Below are positions 36,942-46,280 of a DNA stretch of 64,000 nucleotides, in pieces. Both the position numbers and the translations under genes were made by a program. The DNA is taken from the NCBI GenBank assembly GCA_963747985.1, contig CAVVHG010000005.1, positions 124,001-188,000 on the forward strand. The letters are read 5' to 3'. The notes under the pieces were generated by a model. The model did no database searches. It saw only the letters and a list, made by a program, of their open reading frames with translations, and was not told where the DNA came from. The stretch's first letter is position 1, and every line of letters begins with the position of its first letter. Source of the DNA: JACADW01 sp963747985 (GTDB lineage: Bacteria; Acidobacteriota; UBA6911).

Positions 36942-39017
36942 ATGTTGCTGAAGCCGCTGGCTAGGGTCCGGAACATCGGGATCATCGCGCACATCGATGC
37001 AGGAAAGACGACTGCCACCGAGCGGTGTCTCTTCTATGCCGGAATGACACATCGGATCGGCGAGGTCCATGACGGAGACACGGTCATGGATTTCCTCGAG
37101 GATGAGCGCGAGCGCGGCATCACGATCTCCGCGGCAGCCACCACATTTCTGTGGCACGATCATCAGATCAACCTGATCGACACGCCGGGTCATATAGACT
37201 TCACCGCCGAGGTCGAGCGCAGTCTGCGCGTGCTGGATGGAGCCGTCGTCATCTTCTCTGCCGTCGAGGGTGTGCAGCCGCAGAGCGAGACGGTCTGGCA
37301 CCAGGCCGACCGTTACGGTGTTCCGCGCGTTGCGTTCGTAAACAAGCTCGATCGCGCGGGCGCGGACCACGAACGCGTTCTCGCACAAATCGAGAAACGT
37401 CTCGAAGCCCGGGCCGCCTTTGTCAACCTGCCGCATGGCCAGGAAAATCGCCTTGACGGCCTGATCGATCTGCTGGAGTTGACGTGGCAGGTGCCCGATC
37501 CTGCCACTCGCGGCCGCGAAATGGAGTCGAGGGAAATCCCGGAGGAAATGGCCTCGACGGCGCACGCCGCACGCGATCGGCTTGTCCAGCGCACAGCGGA
37601 GTCGGTCGAGTGGCTTGCCGACCTCTACCTTGGTGAGCAGCAAATCCCCGCAGACGTCCTGGGACGGGCGATCCGCGAGGCGACGCTGTCAGGCAGGTTT
37701 GTGCCGGTGCTCTGCGGCGCTGCTTTGCGTGATCTGGGCATCCGGCAGCTCCTGGACGCCGTCTGCGACTACCTGCCCGCCCCGATCGACCGCCCGCCGG
37801 CTGCCGGCCACGTACCGGGCAGCGACCTGATCACCGAGCGGAAAGCGAGCCTGTCCGATCCCTTCTCGGCACTCGTATTCAAAGTGGTGGCTACCCAGAG
37901 CACTGACATCTTCTGGTTGAGGATCTATTCCGGTTCACTGCGTGACGATGAGCGGTGTCTTCACCCGCGCACCGGGCACATCCTGCGCTTGCGGCGGTTC
38001 TTCCGCCTGCACGCCGATCGCACGGAGCCGGCGACGCAGGCGCAATGCGGGGACATCGTCGCAGTCCCGGGGCTCAAGAAGGTCGCAACGGGCGACACCT
38101 TGTGCGACCAGGCCAACCCGGTCACGTTCGAACCGATGCACTTTCCGCAACCGGTCGTCTCGGTCGCGGTGGAGGCAAGGACTTCGGCAGACCGTGACCG
38201 GCTCCTCGAGGTCGTATTGCGCCTGGCGCGTGAGGACCCGACCTTCGAGTATCACACGGACGAGGAGACGGGGCAGTTGATCCTGTCGGGAATGGGAGAA
38301 CTGCATCTCGAGATCCTGCAGAACCGGATGCGACGCCAGTTCAACGTGGCTGCGCGCTTCGGGAAGCCCCGTGTCACGTACCGCGAGACGGTCCGCGGTC
38401 CCGGAACCGGCATAGGCGAGTTCGACAAGCGCATCGGCGACGTGCGCGTGAGCGGCCGTGCGGTCGTGGACGTGGTCCCGCGGCCACGGCCCGCAGGTGA
38501 CCACGAGTGGCCGCCGGTCGAGATAGACATCGCATCCGGGGCATCCGCCCTGCCCGCCCCCCTCCTCCAGGAGGCCAGGGACGTCATGTCGAGCGTATGC
38601 ACCGGTGGCGGCGCAAACGGCTATCCGATGGTGGATATTCGCGCCAGCCTGCGTGAGATCAGCATGAACGACCCTCCCGACCCCATGGTCCCATTGCGCG
38701 CCTCGCTTACCATCGCATTGCGTCAGGCCTTTGCTGTCTCCGGCACCAAGTTGCTCGAGCCGGTCATGTCCCTCGAGGTTCGAGCTCCGGAGCCCTTCCT
38801 GGGCGCCGTGGTCCGGGATTTGGGGGCACGCCGGGCAGAAATACGCGAGACTACGATCTCCGGCACGGTTTCTCTCGTGCGCGCGTTTGTTCCCCTCGCC
38901 AGTATGTTCGGCTATTCCACCGACCTGCGATCGCTTACCCAGGGGCAGGGCAGCTTCTCCATGGAGCCGTTCGACTACATGCCTGCCGTCTGTTCGTCCG
39001 CCTCGCCTTCAAGCTGA
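36942..39017 (+). CDS. Elongation factor G paralogue
   Basis: Translational GTPase of 691 residues. G1 is AHIDAGKTT, switch II is DTPGHIDF, and G4 is NKLDRAG. Domains II-V follow, with VGMGELHLEI-like LSGMGELHLEIL and a domain IV/V stretch ending LRSLTQGQGSFSMEPFDY. Domain IV lacks the usual GGRGQYGHV-type stretch (it reads GDVRVSGRAVVDVVP), so this is probably a second EF-G of the EF-G II or spd/mt-EFG2-like groups rather than the main fusA. It is not beside rpsL/rpsG/tuf. A role in translocation or ribosome recycling is inference. Confidence 0.82.
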   Translation: MLLKPLARVRNIGIIAHIDAGKTTATERCLFYAGMTHRIGEVHDGDTVMDFLEDERERGITISAAATTFLWHDHQINLIDTPGHIDFTAEVERSLRVLDGAVVIFSAVEGVQPQSETVWHQADRYGVPRVAFVNKLDRAGADHERVLAQIEKRLEARAAFVNLPHGQENRLDGLIDLLELTWQVPDPATRGREMESREIPEEMASTAHAARDRLVQRTAESVEWLADLYLGEQQIPADVLGRAIREATLSGRFVPVLCGAALRDLGIRQLLDAVCDYLPAPIDRPPAAGHVPGSDLITERKASLSDPFSALVFKVVATQSTDIFWLRIYSGSLRDDERCLHPRTGHILRLRRFFRLHADRTEPATQAQCGDIVAVPGLKKVATGDTLCDQANPVTFEPMHFPQPVVSVAVEARTSADRDRLLEVVLRLAREDPTFEYHTDEETGQLILSGMGELHLEILQNRMRRQFNVAARFGKPRVTYRETVRGPGTGIGEFDKRIGDVRVSGRAVVDVVPRPRPAGDHEWPPVEIDIASGASALPAPLLQEARDVMSSVCTGGGANGYPMVDIRASLREISMNDPPDPMVPLRASLTIALRQAFAVSGTKLLEPVMSLEVRAPEPFLGAVVRDLGARRAEIRETTISGTVSLVRAFVPLASMFGYSTDLRSLTQGQGSFSMEPFDYMPAVCSSASPSS

Positions 39018-39265
39018 AATAGTCGGCCGTACCGGTCTCAGCGCAGCTCGACGCCGCAAGCTGTGGGAAAGCACAGGAATTCACGGCAGCGACGCTGAGT
39101 GCTCATACGTAAGCATGTAGATCCAAAACAGTTAACGGCTCTGCTCTGCGCTTTTTGAGCCTCTCTGGTGAAATCCGCAAGGTCGATTAGCGGGGAGGGA
39201 ATGAGGTAATATTGGGGCGCCCTGGCAGTGAATCAGGTTCGATATCTCGCATACAGCGCTGGTAA

Positions 39266-40552
39266 ATGAGTTCGAGCAAACCGGTTCATATCACTGATCG
39301 GTCCAGGCGTGGCTGTCTGTCGGCGCTCGGAAATGCCTTGCGTCTCGCAGTCGAAACGCTCTGGGCGAACAAACTCCGATCGTTTCTCACAGTCCTGGGA
39401 ATCGTGATCGGGATCGCTGCAGTGGTGCTCGTAGGGGCAGCAGTCGAAGCCTTGCGTGAGTACGCCGTCACGACGACCGCCCGGACATTCGGCTCGAACA
39501 CCTTCCTGATCTCGCAGTTGGCCTCGGCCGGTACTTTGAGCCGCAAGGAGCTTGCCGACAAACTGCGCAAAAACCCGGAGATTTACCGTCGCGAGGCGGA
39601 AGCCCTCGGCCGTCTGGTTTCCGGCTTTGCACGCACAGCCGCAACCCTCCAGGCGGTTGCCGATGTGAAGTCTGGTAACAAAACCTTCCTCGCCGCTTCG
39701 ATCACAGGCACAAACGCAAGCCTTGAGAGTATCAAGAACATCCGGCTCTCCGAGGGGCGGTTCTTCTCGGAGGAGGAAAATCGACGCGCCCGGAGGGTGG
39801 CGGTGGTCGGCTGGGACATCGTCAACGAGCTCTTTCCTTCGCTGGATTCCCTCGGCAAGGAAGTAAGGATCGAGGGAGAGCCATTTGAGATCATCGGCGT
39901 GCAGGAGAAGGAGGGGTCATCGTTCGGCTCTTCCCAGGACCGGTATGTCTGGATACCCCTGCTGGCGTTCGAGAAAACCTGGGGAAGCCGACGTTCGGTG
40001 GTTATTTTTGCCCAGCCCAGGGACGCAACGGACTACGATCTGTCGCGCGAGGAGACAAGGGCAGCCTTCAGGAGGCTTCGCGGCCTGAGACCCGGGGAGG
40101 CGGACAATTTCGACATCATGACGCCGGACGCGGGGCGCTCGTTTCTGGGACGACTCACGGACATGATCGCGGTCATCATCATCCCGATCAGTTCGGTGGC
40201 CGTCTTTGTGGCCGGCATCGTGGTCATGAACATGACCCTGGTCTCCGTTACCGAGCGAACCCGGGAGATCGGAATCAGGAAATCGATGGGAGCGAGGAAG
40301 TTCGATATTCTCTCGCAGATACTTTTCGAATCGACATTGCTGACCGTGGCAGGCGGCGGATTCGGCGTAGGTCTCTCATACGCAGGGACAGTTGCGCTGA
40401 GCCGGGCATTGGACACGGCGGTCGGCATGCCGCTCGCCTATGTCCTGCTGGCCATATGCCTGGCTGTGGTGGTAGGGCTTGCGGCGGGACTCTATCCCGC
40501 TTACCTGGCCTCGCGGATGCAACCTGTTGAAGCGCTCAGGGCGGAGACATAG
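39266..40552 (+). CDS. MacB/FtsX-type ABC transporter permease, first of a pair
   Basis: 428 residues: N-terminal membrane helix (NKLRSFLTVLGIVIGIAAVV), a periplasmic MacB-PCD-like domain (about 75-285), then three helices of the FtsX domain, with RTREIGIRKSMGARKFDI between helices 2 and 3. MacB-type permeases couple a cytoplasmic ATPase to periplasmic work such as lipoprotein, peptide or toxin export. No ATP-binding subunit or membrane-fusion protein lies near. The paralogous next gene starts two bases after its stop. Confidence 0.83.
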   Translation: MSSSKPVHITDRSRRGCLSALGNALRLAVETLWANKLRSFLTVLGIVIGIAAVVLVGAAVEALREYAVTTTARTFGSNTFLISQLASAGTLSRKELADKLRKNPEIYRREAEALGRLVSGFARTAATLQAVADVKSGNKTFLAASITGTNASLESIKNIRLSEGRFFSEEENRRARRVAVVGWDIVNELFPSLDSLGKEVRIEGEPFEIIGVQEKEGSSFGSSQDRYVWIPLLAFEKTWGSRRSVVIFAQPRDATDYDLSREETRAAFRRLRGLRPGEADNFDIMTPDAGRSFLGRLTDMIAVIIIPISSVAVFVAGIVVMNMTLVSVTERTREIGIRKSMGARKFDILSQILFESTLLTVAGGGFGVGLSYAGTVALSRALDTAVGMPLAYVLLAICLAVVVGLAAGLYPAYLASRMQPVEALRAET

Positions 40553-40553
40553 A

Positions 40554-41813
40554 TTGCGACGGTACCACTTCAACTCCGAGAACATCGGCTTCGCCCTGGC
40601 CAACATCCTGGCTCACAAGTTCCGGTCTCTCCTCACGGTGCTCGGCATCATCGCGGGCATCGTGACCGTCATACTGGTAGCATCGGTTCTGGTCGGCCTG
40701 CGCCAGGGCATCGTCAACCTCTTTCGGGAATTCGGACCGGACAACATATTTGTATTTCATCTCGAGGGCGATCCCTACAACCCGAGGCTCAAGCCGGAGG
40801 AGTTGACCCGGAAGCCCCTGAAGATCGAGTACGCCGAGAGACTTGCGGCATCCTGCCCGTCCCTGAAGGACGCCTGCGCCCAGATCCTGGTGCCGACCAT
40901 AATCGGCGGAAGAGCACTTACCGCCAAATACAAGGGTGCCGAAAACGAGAAGATCCTGATCGAAGGCGGCACATGGAATTTCGCCCAGGTCACCAACGCC
41001 GAACTGAGTGGCGGGCGCAGTTTCACCCGGGACGAGGAGCGCAGGCGTGCTAAGGTCTGCATGCTTGGCGCCAACGTGGCGACCGCGCTCTTCGGAACTG
41101 AGGATCCCGTGGGCAAGACGATCGTCATTGATGCGTCGCTGTACCAGGTCACCGGCGTTTTCGAAAAAAGAAAAGGGAGTTTCTTCGGCGAGAATCGCCA
41201 GGACAACGTGATCCTCATTCCTGCCGCCACCGCGATCACCCGGTACCCCGGGATCGAGTCAGTGGTCCTTTACTGTGAGGCCAGGCCCGGGCTGCGTGCT
41301 TCAGCGTTGTTCGAGGTGGAATCCGAGCTTCGTCGCCTCAGGGGCCTGAAGTCCGAGCAGCCGACCGACTTCAATATCAGCACCGCCGACCTCATAATCC
41401 AGCAGTTCGACAGGGTGACCCTCATCATCCGTTCCTGCACTATCGCGATCTCGGGCCTCGGCCTGCTGATCGGCGGCATCGGGGTCATGAACGTCATGCT
41501 GATGTCGGTCACCCAGCGGACGCGCGAAATTGGTGTCAGGAAGGCGGTGGGAGCCACGCGCCGCGACATCATCTCTCAGTTTCTACTCGAGGCTGCGCTT
41601 CTCACGACCCTGGGAGGGGCTCTTGGGGTGACGATCGCCTCCGGCATAGGCCTCGCCATCAGTTACTTCATTCCGGAAATACCCGCCGTACCACCGCTCT
41701 GGGCCATCATATCGGGCCTGGGAGTCTCCGCTATTGTCGGCGTCATCTTCGGAGTCTGGCCGGCCCTCAAGGCAGCGAGGCTGGATCCGGTAGACTCGCT
41801 TCGATACGAATGA
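40554..41813 (+). CDS. MacB/FtsX-type ABC transporter permease, second of a pair
   Basis: 419 residues with the same layout as its neighbour: helix LLTVLGIIAGIVTVILVASV, a periplasmic domain, and three C-terminal helices with RTREIGVRKAVGATRRDIIS between them. The start is TTG: GGAG lies seven bases upstream, the frame begins just after the previous stop, and the conserved N-terminus (RRYHFNSENIGFALANI) starts there. An in-frame ATG at 40479 lies inside the first permease gene and is unlikely. The two probably form a heterodimer and need an ATPase encoded elsewhere. Confidence 0.83.
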   Translation: MRRYHFNSENIGFALANILAHKFRSLLTVLGIIAGIVTVILVASVLVGLRQGIVNLFREFGPDNIFVFHLEGDPYNPRLKPEELTRKPLKIEYAERLAASCPSLKDACAQILVPTIIGGRALTAKYKGAENEKILIEGGTWNFAQVTNAELSGGRSFTRDEERRRAKVCMLGANVATALFGTEDPVGKTIVIDASLYQVTGVFEKRKGSFFGENRQDNVILIPAATAITRYPGIESVVLYCEARPGLRASALFEVESELRRLRGLKSEQPTDFNISTADLIIQQFDRVTLIIRSCTIAISGLGLLIGGIGVMNVMLMSVTQRTREIGVRKAVGATRRDIISQFLLEAALLTTLGGALGVTIASGIGLAISYFIPEIPAVPPLWAIISGLGVSAIVGVIFGVWPALKAARLDPVDSLRYE

Positions 41814-41844
41814 ATGTTCGTGATAGCATTGCGGCGGGCGAATA

Positions 41845-43476
41845 ATGAAGCTGTTCCACTCCCTGAAATTCAAAGTCCTGATTGGGACCGCATTTCTCTT
41901 TTTCTCCGTACTTGCGCTGTATTCCTATCTTGTTGAGCGTGCGTTTACGGCACAGGTCATGAACCAGGTTATGGAAAACGCCGCAGGCATGAGCAACCTG
42001 ATCAGGAACTCGACCAGGCACAGCATGCTGCTGAACCGGCGGGCGGATGTCTACCAGATCATCGCCGCAATCGGACGCGAGCCCGGTGTCGAGGGCATCC
42101 GCATCTGTAACAAGCGCGGCGTGATCATGGTCTCGACCGACCGCTCGGAAGAGACGACCGTGGTCGACATGAAGGCGGAGGCCTGCTACGCATGTCACGA
42201 CACCGAGAAGCCGCTCCAGTCTCTGCCGACCGGGAATCGCGTGCGAACCTACAAGGTGCCGGGACGGGGGCGCGTCATCGGTCTGATCAACCCCATCCGC
42301 AATGAGCCAGCCTGCTCCGACGCCGCTTGCCACGCTCATCCTGCCGGCCGTACGGTCCTGGGAGTGCTCGACGTCCGCATGTCGCTGGAAAAGGTCGATG
42401 TCGAGATCTCCCGCTTGAGAAGCAGATACATCGTTTACTCCCTGCTCATGGCTGCACTGGTGGGAGGCACATCCGCGCTGTTTCTGCTGCTGACGGTGCA
42501 CCGTCCTGTCCGGCAGCTGGTCGAAGGTACCAGGCAGGTGGCAGCGGGGAATCTCAACTGCCAGATTCGGGTTCGGTCCAGGGACGAAATTGGAGAGCTT
42601 GCCAGCTCGTTCAATGAAATGACCCGCTTCCTCCGACAGGCCCGGGAACAGGACGAAAGCTGGTCCAGGACACTGGAGAAACGGATCCAGGAAAAGACCG
42701 AGGAGCTGAACCAAATCCACGAGCAGATACTCCAGGTCGAGAAGATGGCCTCGCTCGGCAGGCTCTCGGCAACCGTGGCTCACGAGTTGAATAACCCGCT
42801 CGAGGGCATCCTCACTTATGCGAAGCTGACAGCCAGGCGCCTTCAGAAATTGCAGGACCCCGCCGTTCCGCCCATCCGGGAGGACCTCGAGCTGATCATC
42901 CGCGAGGTCCGGCGCTGCGGCAACATCGTGAAGAACCTGCTGCTGTTCTCCCGGAAGCAGGTAGGCGAGTTCGGCATAGCGCCCGTTACGGAGATGGTCG
43001 AGCAGGCCGTGCGCCTGGTCCAACATCACCTCGACATCTGCGGCATTTCGTTTCAGAAGGAAGTGCGCGCCCCGGATGCTTCCATTCTTTGCGACGGAAA
43101 CCAGATTCAACAGGCGCTGCTTGCGTTGTTTGTCAATGCGGCAGAGTCGATGACCGGCGGCGGGATTCTCCGGCTGGTAGTGGACCGTGATCAGGTCGGG
43201 AATACAACCATCCTGATCTCGGATATGGGAACCGGGATAACCCCGGAGGAATTGCCCCATATTTTCGAACCGTTTTACACGACCAAAAAGGAGGGAAATG
43301 GAGTCGGCCTCGGGTTGTCCGTCGTTTACGGCATCGTCGAACGTCACGGCGGAACCGTAACGGTCCGCTCGGAACCGGGCAAAGGCACCGTCTTCACGCT
43401 GACTTTCCCGACCGTAGCCCAAAGCCGGCCGGGTGCACGGGCGAGCGATGCCGCCCGGAGTCAAGTGCGCCTCTGA
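41845..43476 (+). CDS. Sensor histidine kinase with two c-type heme motifs in the periplasmic domain
   Basis: 543 residues. Membrane helix at about 10-31, periplasmic domain, second helix at about 195-220, HAMP to about 275, coiled linker, and a kinase core with His313 in VAHELNNPLEGIL; ATP-site motifs SDMGTGITPEEL and GVGLGLSVVYG. The periplasmic part contains C114-Y-A-C-H118 (CxxCH) and C157-SDAA-C-H163 (CX4CH), both possible covalent heme sites. Relatives with the same ACYACH and CSxAACHAH pattern are common in deltaproteobacteria and suggest redox or gas sensing. It is followed after 22 bases by its regulator. Confidence 0.83.
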   Translation: MKLFHSLKFKVLIGTAFLFFSVLALYSYLVERAFTAQVMNQVMENAAGMSNLIRNSTRHSMLLNRRADVYQIIAAIGREPGVEGIRICNKRGVIMVSTDRSEETTVVDMKAEACYACHDTEKPLQSLPTGNRVRTYKVPGRGRVIGLINPIRNEPACSDAACHAHPAGRTVLGVLDVRMSLEKVDVEISRLRSRYIVYSLLMAALVGGTSALFLLLTVHRPVRQLVEGTRQVAAGNLNCQIRVRSRDEIGELASSFNEMTRFLRQAREQDESWSRTLEKRIQEKTEELNQIHEQILQVEKMASLGRLSATVAHELNNPLEGILTYAKLTARRLQKLQDPAVPPIREDLELIIREVRRCGNIVKNLLLFSRKQVGEFGIAPVTEMVEQAVRLVQHHLDICGISFQKEVRAPDASILCDGNQIQQALLALFVNAAESMTGGGILRLVVDRDQVGNTTILISDMGTGITPEELPHIFEPFYTTKKEGNGVGLGLSVVYGIVERHGGTVTVRSEPGKGTVFTLTFPTVAQSRPGARASDAARSQVRL

Positions 43477-43498
43477 TGCCCGGGCTGATTATTTTGCG

Positions 43499-44842
43499 AT
43501 GAACCATCAAACGTCAATCCTCATCGTCGACGACGAGTTGGCCGTACGGGATTCTCTGACCAAGTGGTTCCTGGAGGACGGTTACCGTGTAGGCGCGGCG
43601 GAAAATGCAGCAGACGCGATCAGGCAGATGCAGCTACGAACCTGGGACGTTATCCTGCTCGACATCAAGATGCCGGGGATGGACGGGATGGAGCTCCAGC
43701 AGCGCATCAGGGAGATAGATCCGTCGGCGACTATCATCTTCATAACCGCGCACGCCTCTGTGGACACGGCCGTCCGGGCACTGAAGTCAGGGGCTCTCGA
43801 TTACGTCACGAAGCCCATCGATCCGGACTGCCTGTCGCATCTCGTCGCCAATGCGATCAGGCAGCGCGCACTGGTCAGAGAGAACATCCGCCTGAAGGCA
43901 CAGGCTGCAGAGTTTCCCGGACTGGATGAAATCGTTGGCGAATCGCCGGCAATGCAGCAGGTCTTCCGGCTGGTCGAGACGGTGGCCAGGACCGACAGCA
44001 CCGTCATGATCCGGGGCGAGAGCGGCACGGGGAAAAAGCTCCTCGCGCGGGCGATCCACGGCAACAGCCGGCGACGCTACTTTCCGATGGTCATCGCACA
44101 CTGCGGGGGGAAGACCGAGGGAGCCCTCGAGCGTGAGCTCTTCGGTTACGAACGTGGTGCTTTCGCCGGGGCGGAGTACCGGCGGAAGGGGAACTTCGAA
44201 CTCGCAGACCAGGGGACACTGTTCCTGGATGAGATCGGCAACATCGACGTGAAAACCCAGATGGACCTGCTCAGGGTGATTGAAACCAGGCAGTTCAGCC
44301 GGGTCGGGGGCAACGAGGCCATCCCGGTCGATTTCCGGATCCTGTGCGCCACCGGAAGAGATCTCGAGCGGTCCGTTCAGGAAGGCACTTTGCGGGAAGA
44401 CCTCTACCACCATCTGAATGTCTTTTCGATTCAGGTCCCCGCGCTCCGGGGACGGAAATCGGACATTCCGCTCCTGGCCGAATATTTTACGGGGAAACAT
44501 GCGCGCTCGCTGTCGAAGGCGATTACGGGGATCTCTCCGGAGACCATGGACGCACTCGTGCGTTACGACTGGCCCGGGAATGTGCGGGAGCTCGAGAACG
44601 CCATCGAGCGAGCGGTGGTCGTGGGAGAGCACCCCGTGATCCTGCCGGACGATCTTCCGTTCCGCATCACGGAAAAGAACCACATCCCGCATTCCGGATC
44701 TTTAGACTCGATGGAGAGGGCCCATATCGCACGAGTGCTGGAACAGAACAGGTGGAACATCACCCGCTCCGCTGAAGTCCTCGAGATTGACAGGGCTACG
44801 CTATACCACAAGATCAGCAAGTACGTCCTGAAGAAGCCGTAG
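43499..44842 (+). CDS. NtrC-family response regulator with altered sigma-54 contact loop (GAFAGA)
   Basis: 447 residues. Receiver domain with VDDE and phospho-Asp in LLDIKMPGMDGM; AAA+ domain with Walker A GESGTGKKLLARAIH and Walker B GTLFLDEIGN; Fis-type helix-turn-helix ITRSAEVLEIDRATLYHK. The sigma-54 contact loop, normally GAFTGA, reads GAFAGA, losing the key Thr, and the CAAIP-type stretch upstream is replaced by HCGGKTEGALE. The ATG was chosen at MNHQTSILIVDDE; the frame is open further upstream into the kinase gene. It is surely the partner of the heme-motif kinase. It may activate sigma-54 poorly, or act without it. Confidence 0.85.
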   Translation: MNHQTSILIVDDELAVRDSLTKWFLEDGYRVGAAENAADAIRQMQLRTWDVILLDIKMPGMDGMELQQRIREIDPSATIIFITAHASVDTAVRALKSGALDYVTKPIDPDCLSHLVANAIRQRALVRENIRLKAQAAEFPGLDEIVGESPAMQQVFRLVETVARTDSTVMIRGESGTGKKLLARAIHGNSRRRYFPMVIAHCGGKTEGALERELFGYERGAFAGAEYRRKGNFELADQGTLFLDEIGNIDVKTQMDLLRVIETRQFSRVGGNEAIPVDFRILCATGRDLERSVQEGTLREDLYHHLNVFSIQVPALRGRKSDIPLLAEYFTGKHARSLSKAITGISPETMDALVRYDWPGNVRELENAIERAVVVGEHPVILPDDLPFRITEKNHIPHSGSLDSMERAHIARVLEQNRWNITRSAEVLEIDRATLYHKISKYVLKKP

Positions 44843-44970
44843 CCGGGTTGAGAGTCGGGCCCCCGGGGAGGCCTTCGACCCGGGGAGCATCCGGCGTGAG
44901 CGTCGAGAGCTGACCATCCGCATCCCGAATTCGCGCTCATCGGGGTTTGCGCTCCTTGTGTTCGGCAGCC

Positions 44971-46164
44971 ATGGTCTGCTACGCTGCCATGATTATGGAG
45001 CCGCACCCCGACGCCGAAACTCCACGCTCCTCACCACCGGCTTTCACCTGGATATCCGCTGCCGACCCCTATCGCGCAATGGCGGAGGTGCTGGCCCGGG
45101 CGGGACGTCTTGCCGTCGATATCGAGGCCGACAGCCTCTATCACTACTTCGAAAAGGTTTGCCTGATCCAGATCTCGACCGATACCCGGACCTATATAGT
45201 CGACCCCCTCGTCGTTCGAAGCCTGCCGGAGCTGGGCAGGCTTATGGCCGACCCGGCGATCGAAAAAGTGTTCCACGCTGCGGCATACGATCTGCTTAGC
45301 CTGAAGCGGGATTACGGGTTCACCTTCAGGAGAATATTCGATACGCATGTGGCGGCGCAGTTTCTTGGCCACGACCAGTTGGGACTGGGCTCGCTGCTGG
45401 AGAAGTTGCTCGGCATACGCCACTCAAAGCACCGCCAGCGTGATGACTGGTCGCGCCGGCCGCTTGATCCCGATCAGCTCAGGTATGCCGCGATGGACAC
45501 TCACTACCTGCTTCCGCTCCGGGACCTGCTCGAACAGGAGCTGCGCGAAAAGGGGCGTCTCGACTGGGCGCGCGAAGAATTCGAGAGCATGCTTGCCTCC
45601 GAGCCGCATGAGAGGCTCTTCGACGCGGAGGGATATCGGCGGATCAAGGGCAACCGCGAGCTCAACCCTCAGCAGCTGGCAGTGCTGCGTGCGCTGTACC
45701 TGCTCAGGGATCACTATGCACGGACGCTGGATTTGCCGCCGTTCAAGGTCCTCGGCAACTCGGTTCTGATCGACCTGGCACGCAATCCACCTCTGCATGC
45801 CGACCAGCTCTCACGCCGGCCGGGGATTTCCGCGCGGGTGGCAACCAGATTCAGCGGGGAGATACTCCGTGCCATCAGGAAGGCCAGGGTGGATGAGACA
45901 CTCGAGTTCCATCCGCAGGGACACCCGGTCTGGCGGCCACATTCCCAGGATGCTCAGTCGCGCCTGGAGAGACTGAAGGCCTGGCGGCAGGCGAAAGCCG
46001 AAGAGCTGAATCTGCACGTAGGCGTTGTCTTCCCCGGCTCCCTCCTCGAGGCTTTGGCGGCGTCGCCACCACCGGACGAGGCCAGCCTGGCGAGCATGGA
46101 TGGCATGCGGGCCTGGAGGGCACGGGAGTTCGGCCCTGAAATCCTGCGCATCCTCACCTCCTGA
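44971..46164 (+). CDS. rnd: RNase D-like 3'-5' exoribonuclease with HRDC domain
   Basis: DEDDy exonuclease of up to 397 residues. Exo I is LAVDIEADSLYHY, Exo II is VFHAAAYDLLSLKRDY, and Exo III is LRYAAMDTHYL with the catalytic Tyr placement. RNase D trims tRNA 3' ends. A HRDC-like region follows (LRALYLLRDHYARTLDLPP), and a second, weaker one may occupy the C-terminus. Starts at 44971, 44989 and 44995 are all possible; none has a clear ribosome binding site. The gene stands alone between two two-component systems. Confidence 0.83.
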   Translation: MVCYAAMIMEPHPDAETPRSSPPAFTWISAADPYRAMAEVLARAGRLAVDIEADSLYHYFEKVCLIQISTDTRTYIVDPLVVRSLPELGRLMADPAIEKVFHAAAYDLLSLKRDYGFTFRRIFDTHVAAQFLGHDQLGLGSLLEKLLGIRHSKHRQRDDWSRRPLDPDQLRYAAMDTHYLLPLRDLLEQELREKGRLDWAREEFESMLASEPHERLFDAEGYRRIKGNRELNPQQLAVLRALYLLRDHYARTLDLPPFKVLGNSVLIDLARNPPLHADQLSRRPGISARVATRFSGEILRAIRKARVDETLEFHPQGHPVWRPHSQDAQSRLERLKAWRQAKAEELNLHVGVVFPGSLLEALAASPPPDEASLASMDGMRAWRAREFGPEILRILTS

Positions 46165-46280
46165 ATTGTCACATCGGGCACAGCACGTTGCTCCCAGACA
46201 CAGGCTGCGGATTCCTTTTGATCCTGCTCCTCAAGGGAGGAATTGTGGCATCGCGACTCCCGCAGTAGAATTGCAGGGTT

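Noticed and set aside
39018..39265. Possible sigma-54 promoter (GGCAGTGAATCAGGTTCG) before the first permease
   Set aside because: The GG and GC elements are not at the required 10-base spacing and the -12 box is wrong.
41767..43464. A 565-codon minus-strand open frame opposite the heme-motif kinase
   Set aside because: It is the antisense shadow of a clear histidine kinase, has no family motif, and its length follows from GC-rich codon use.
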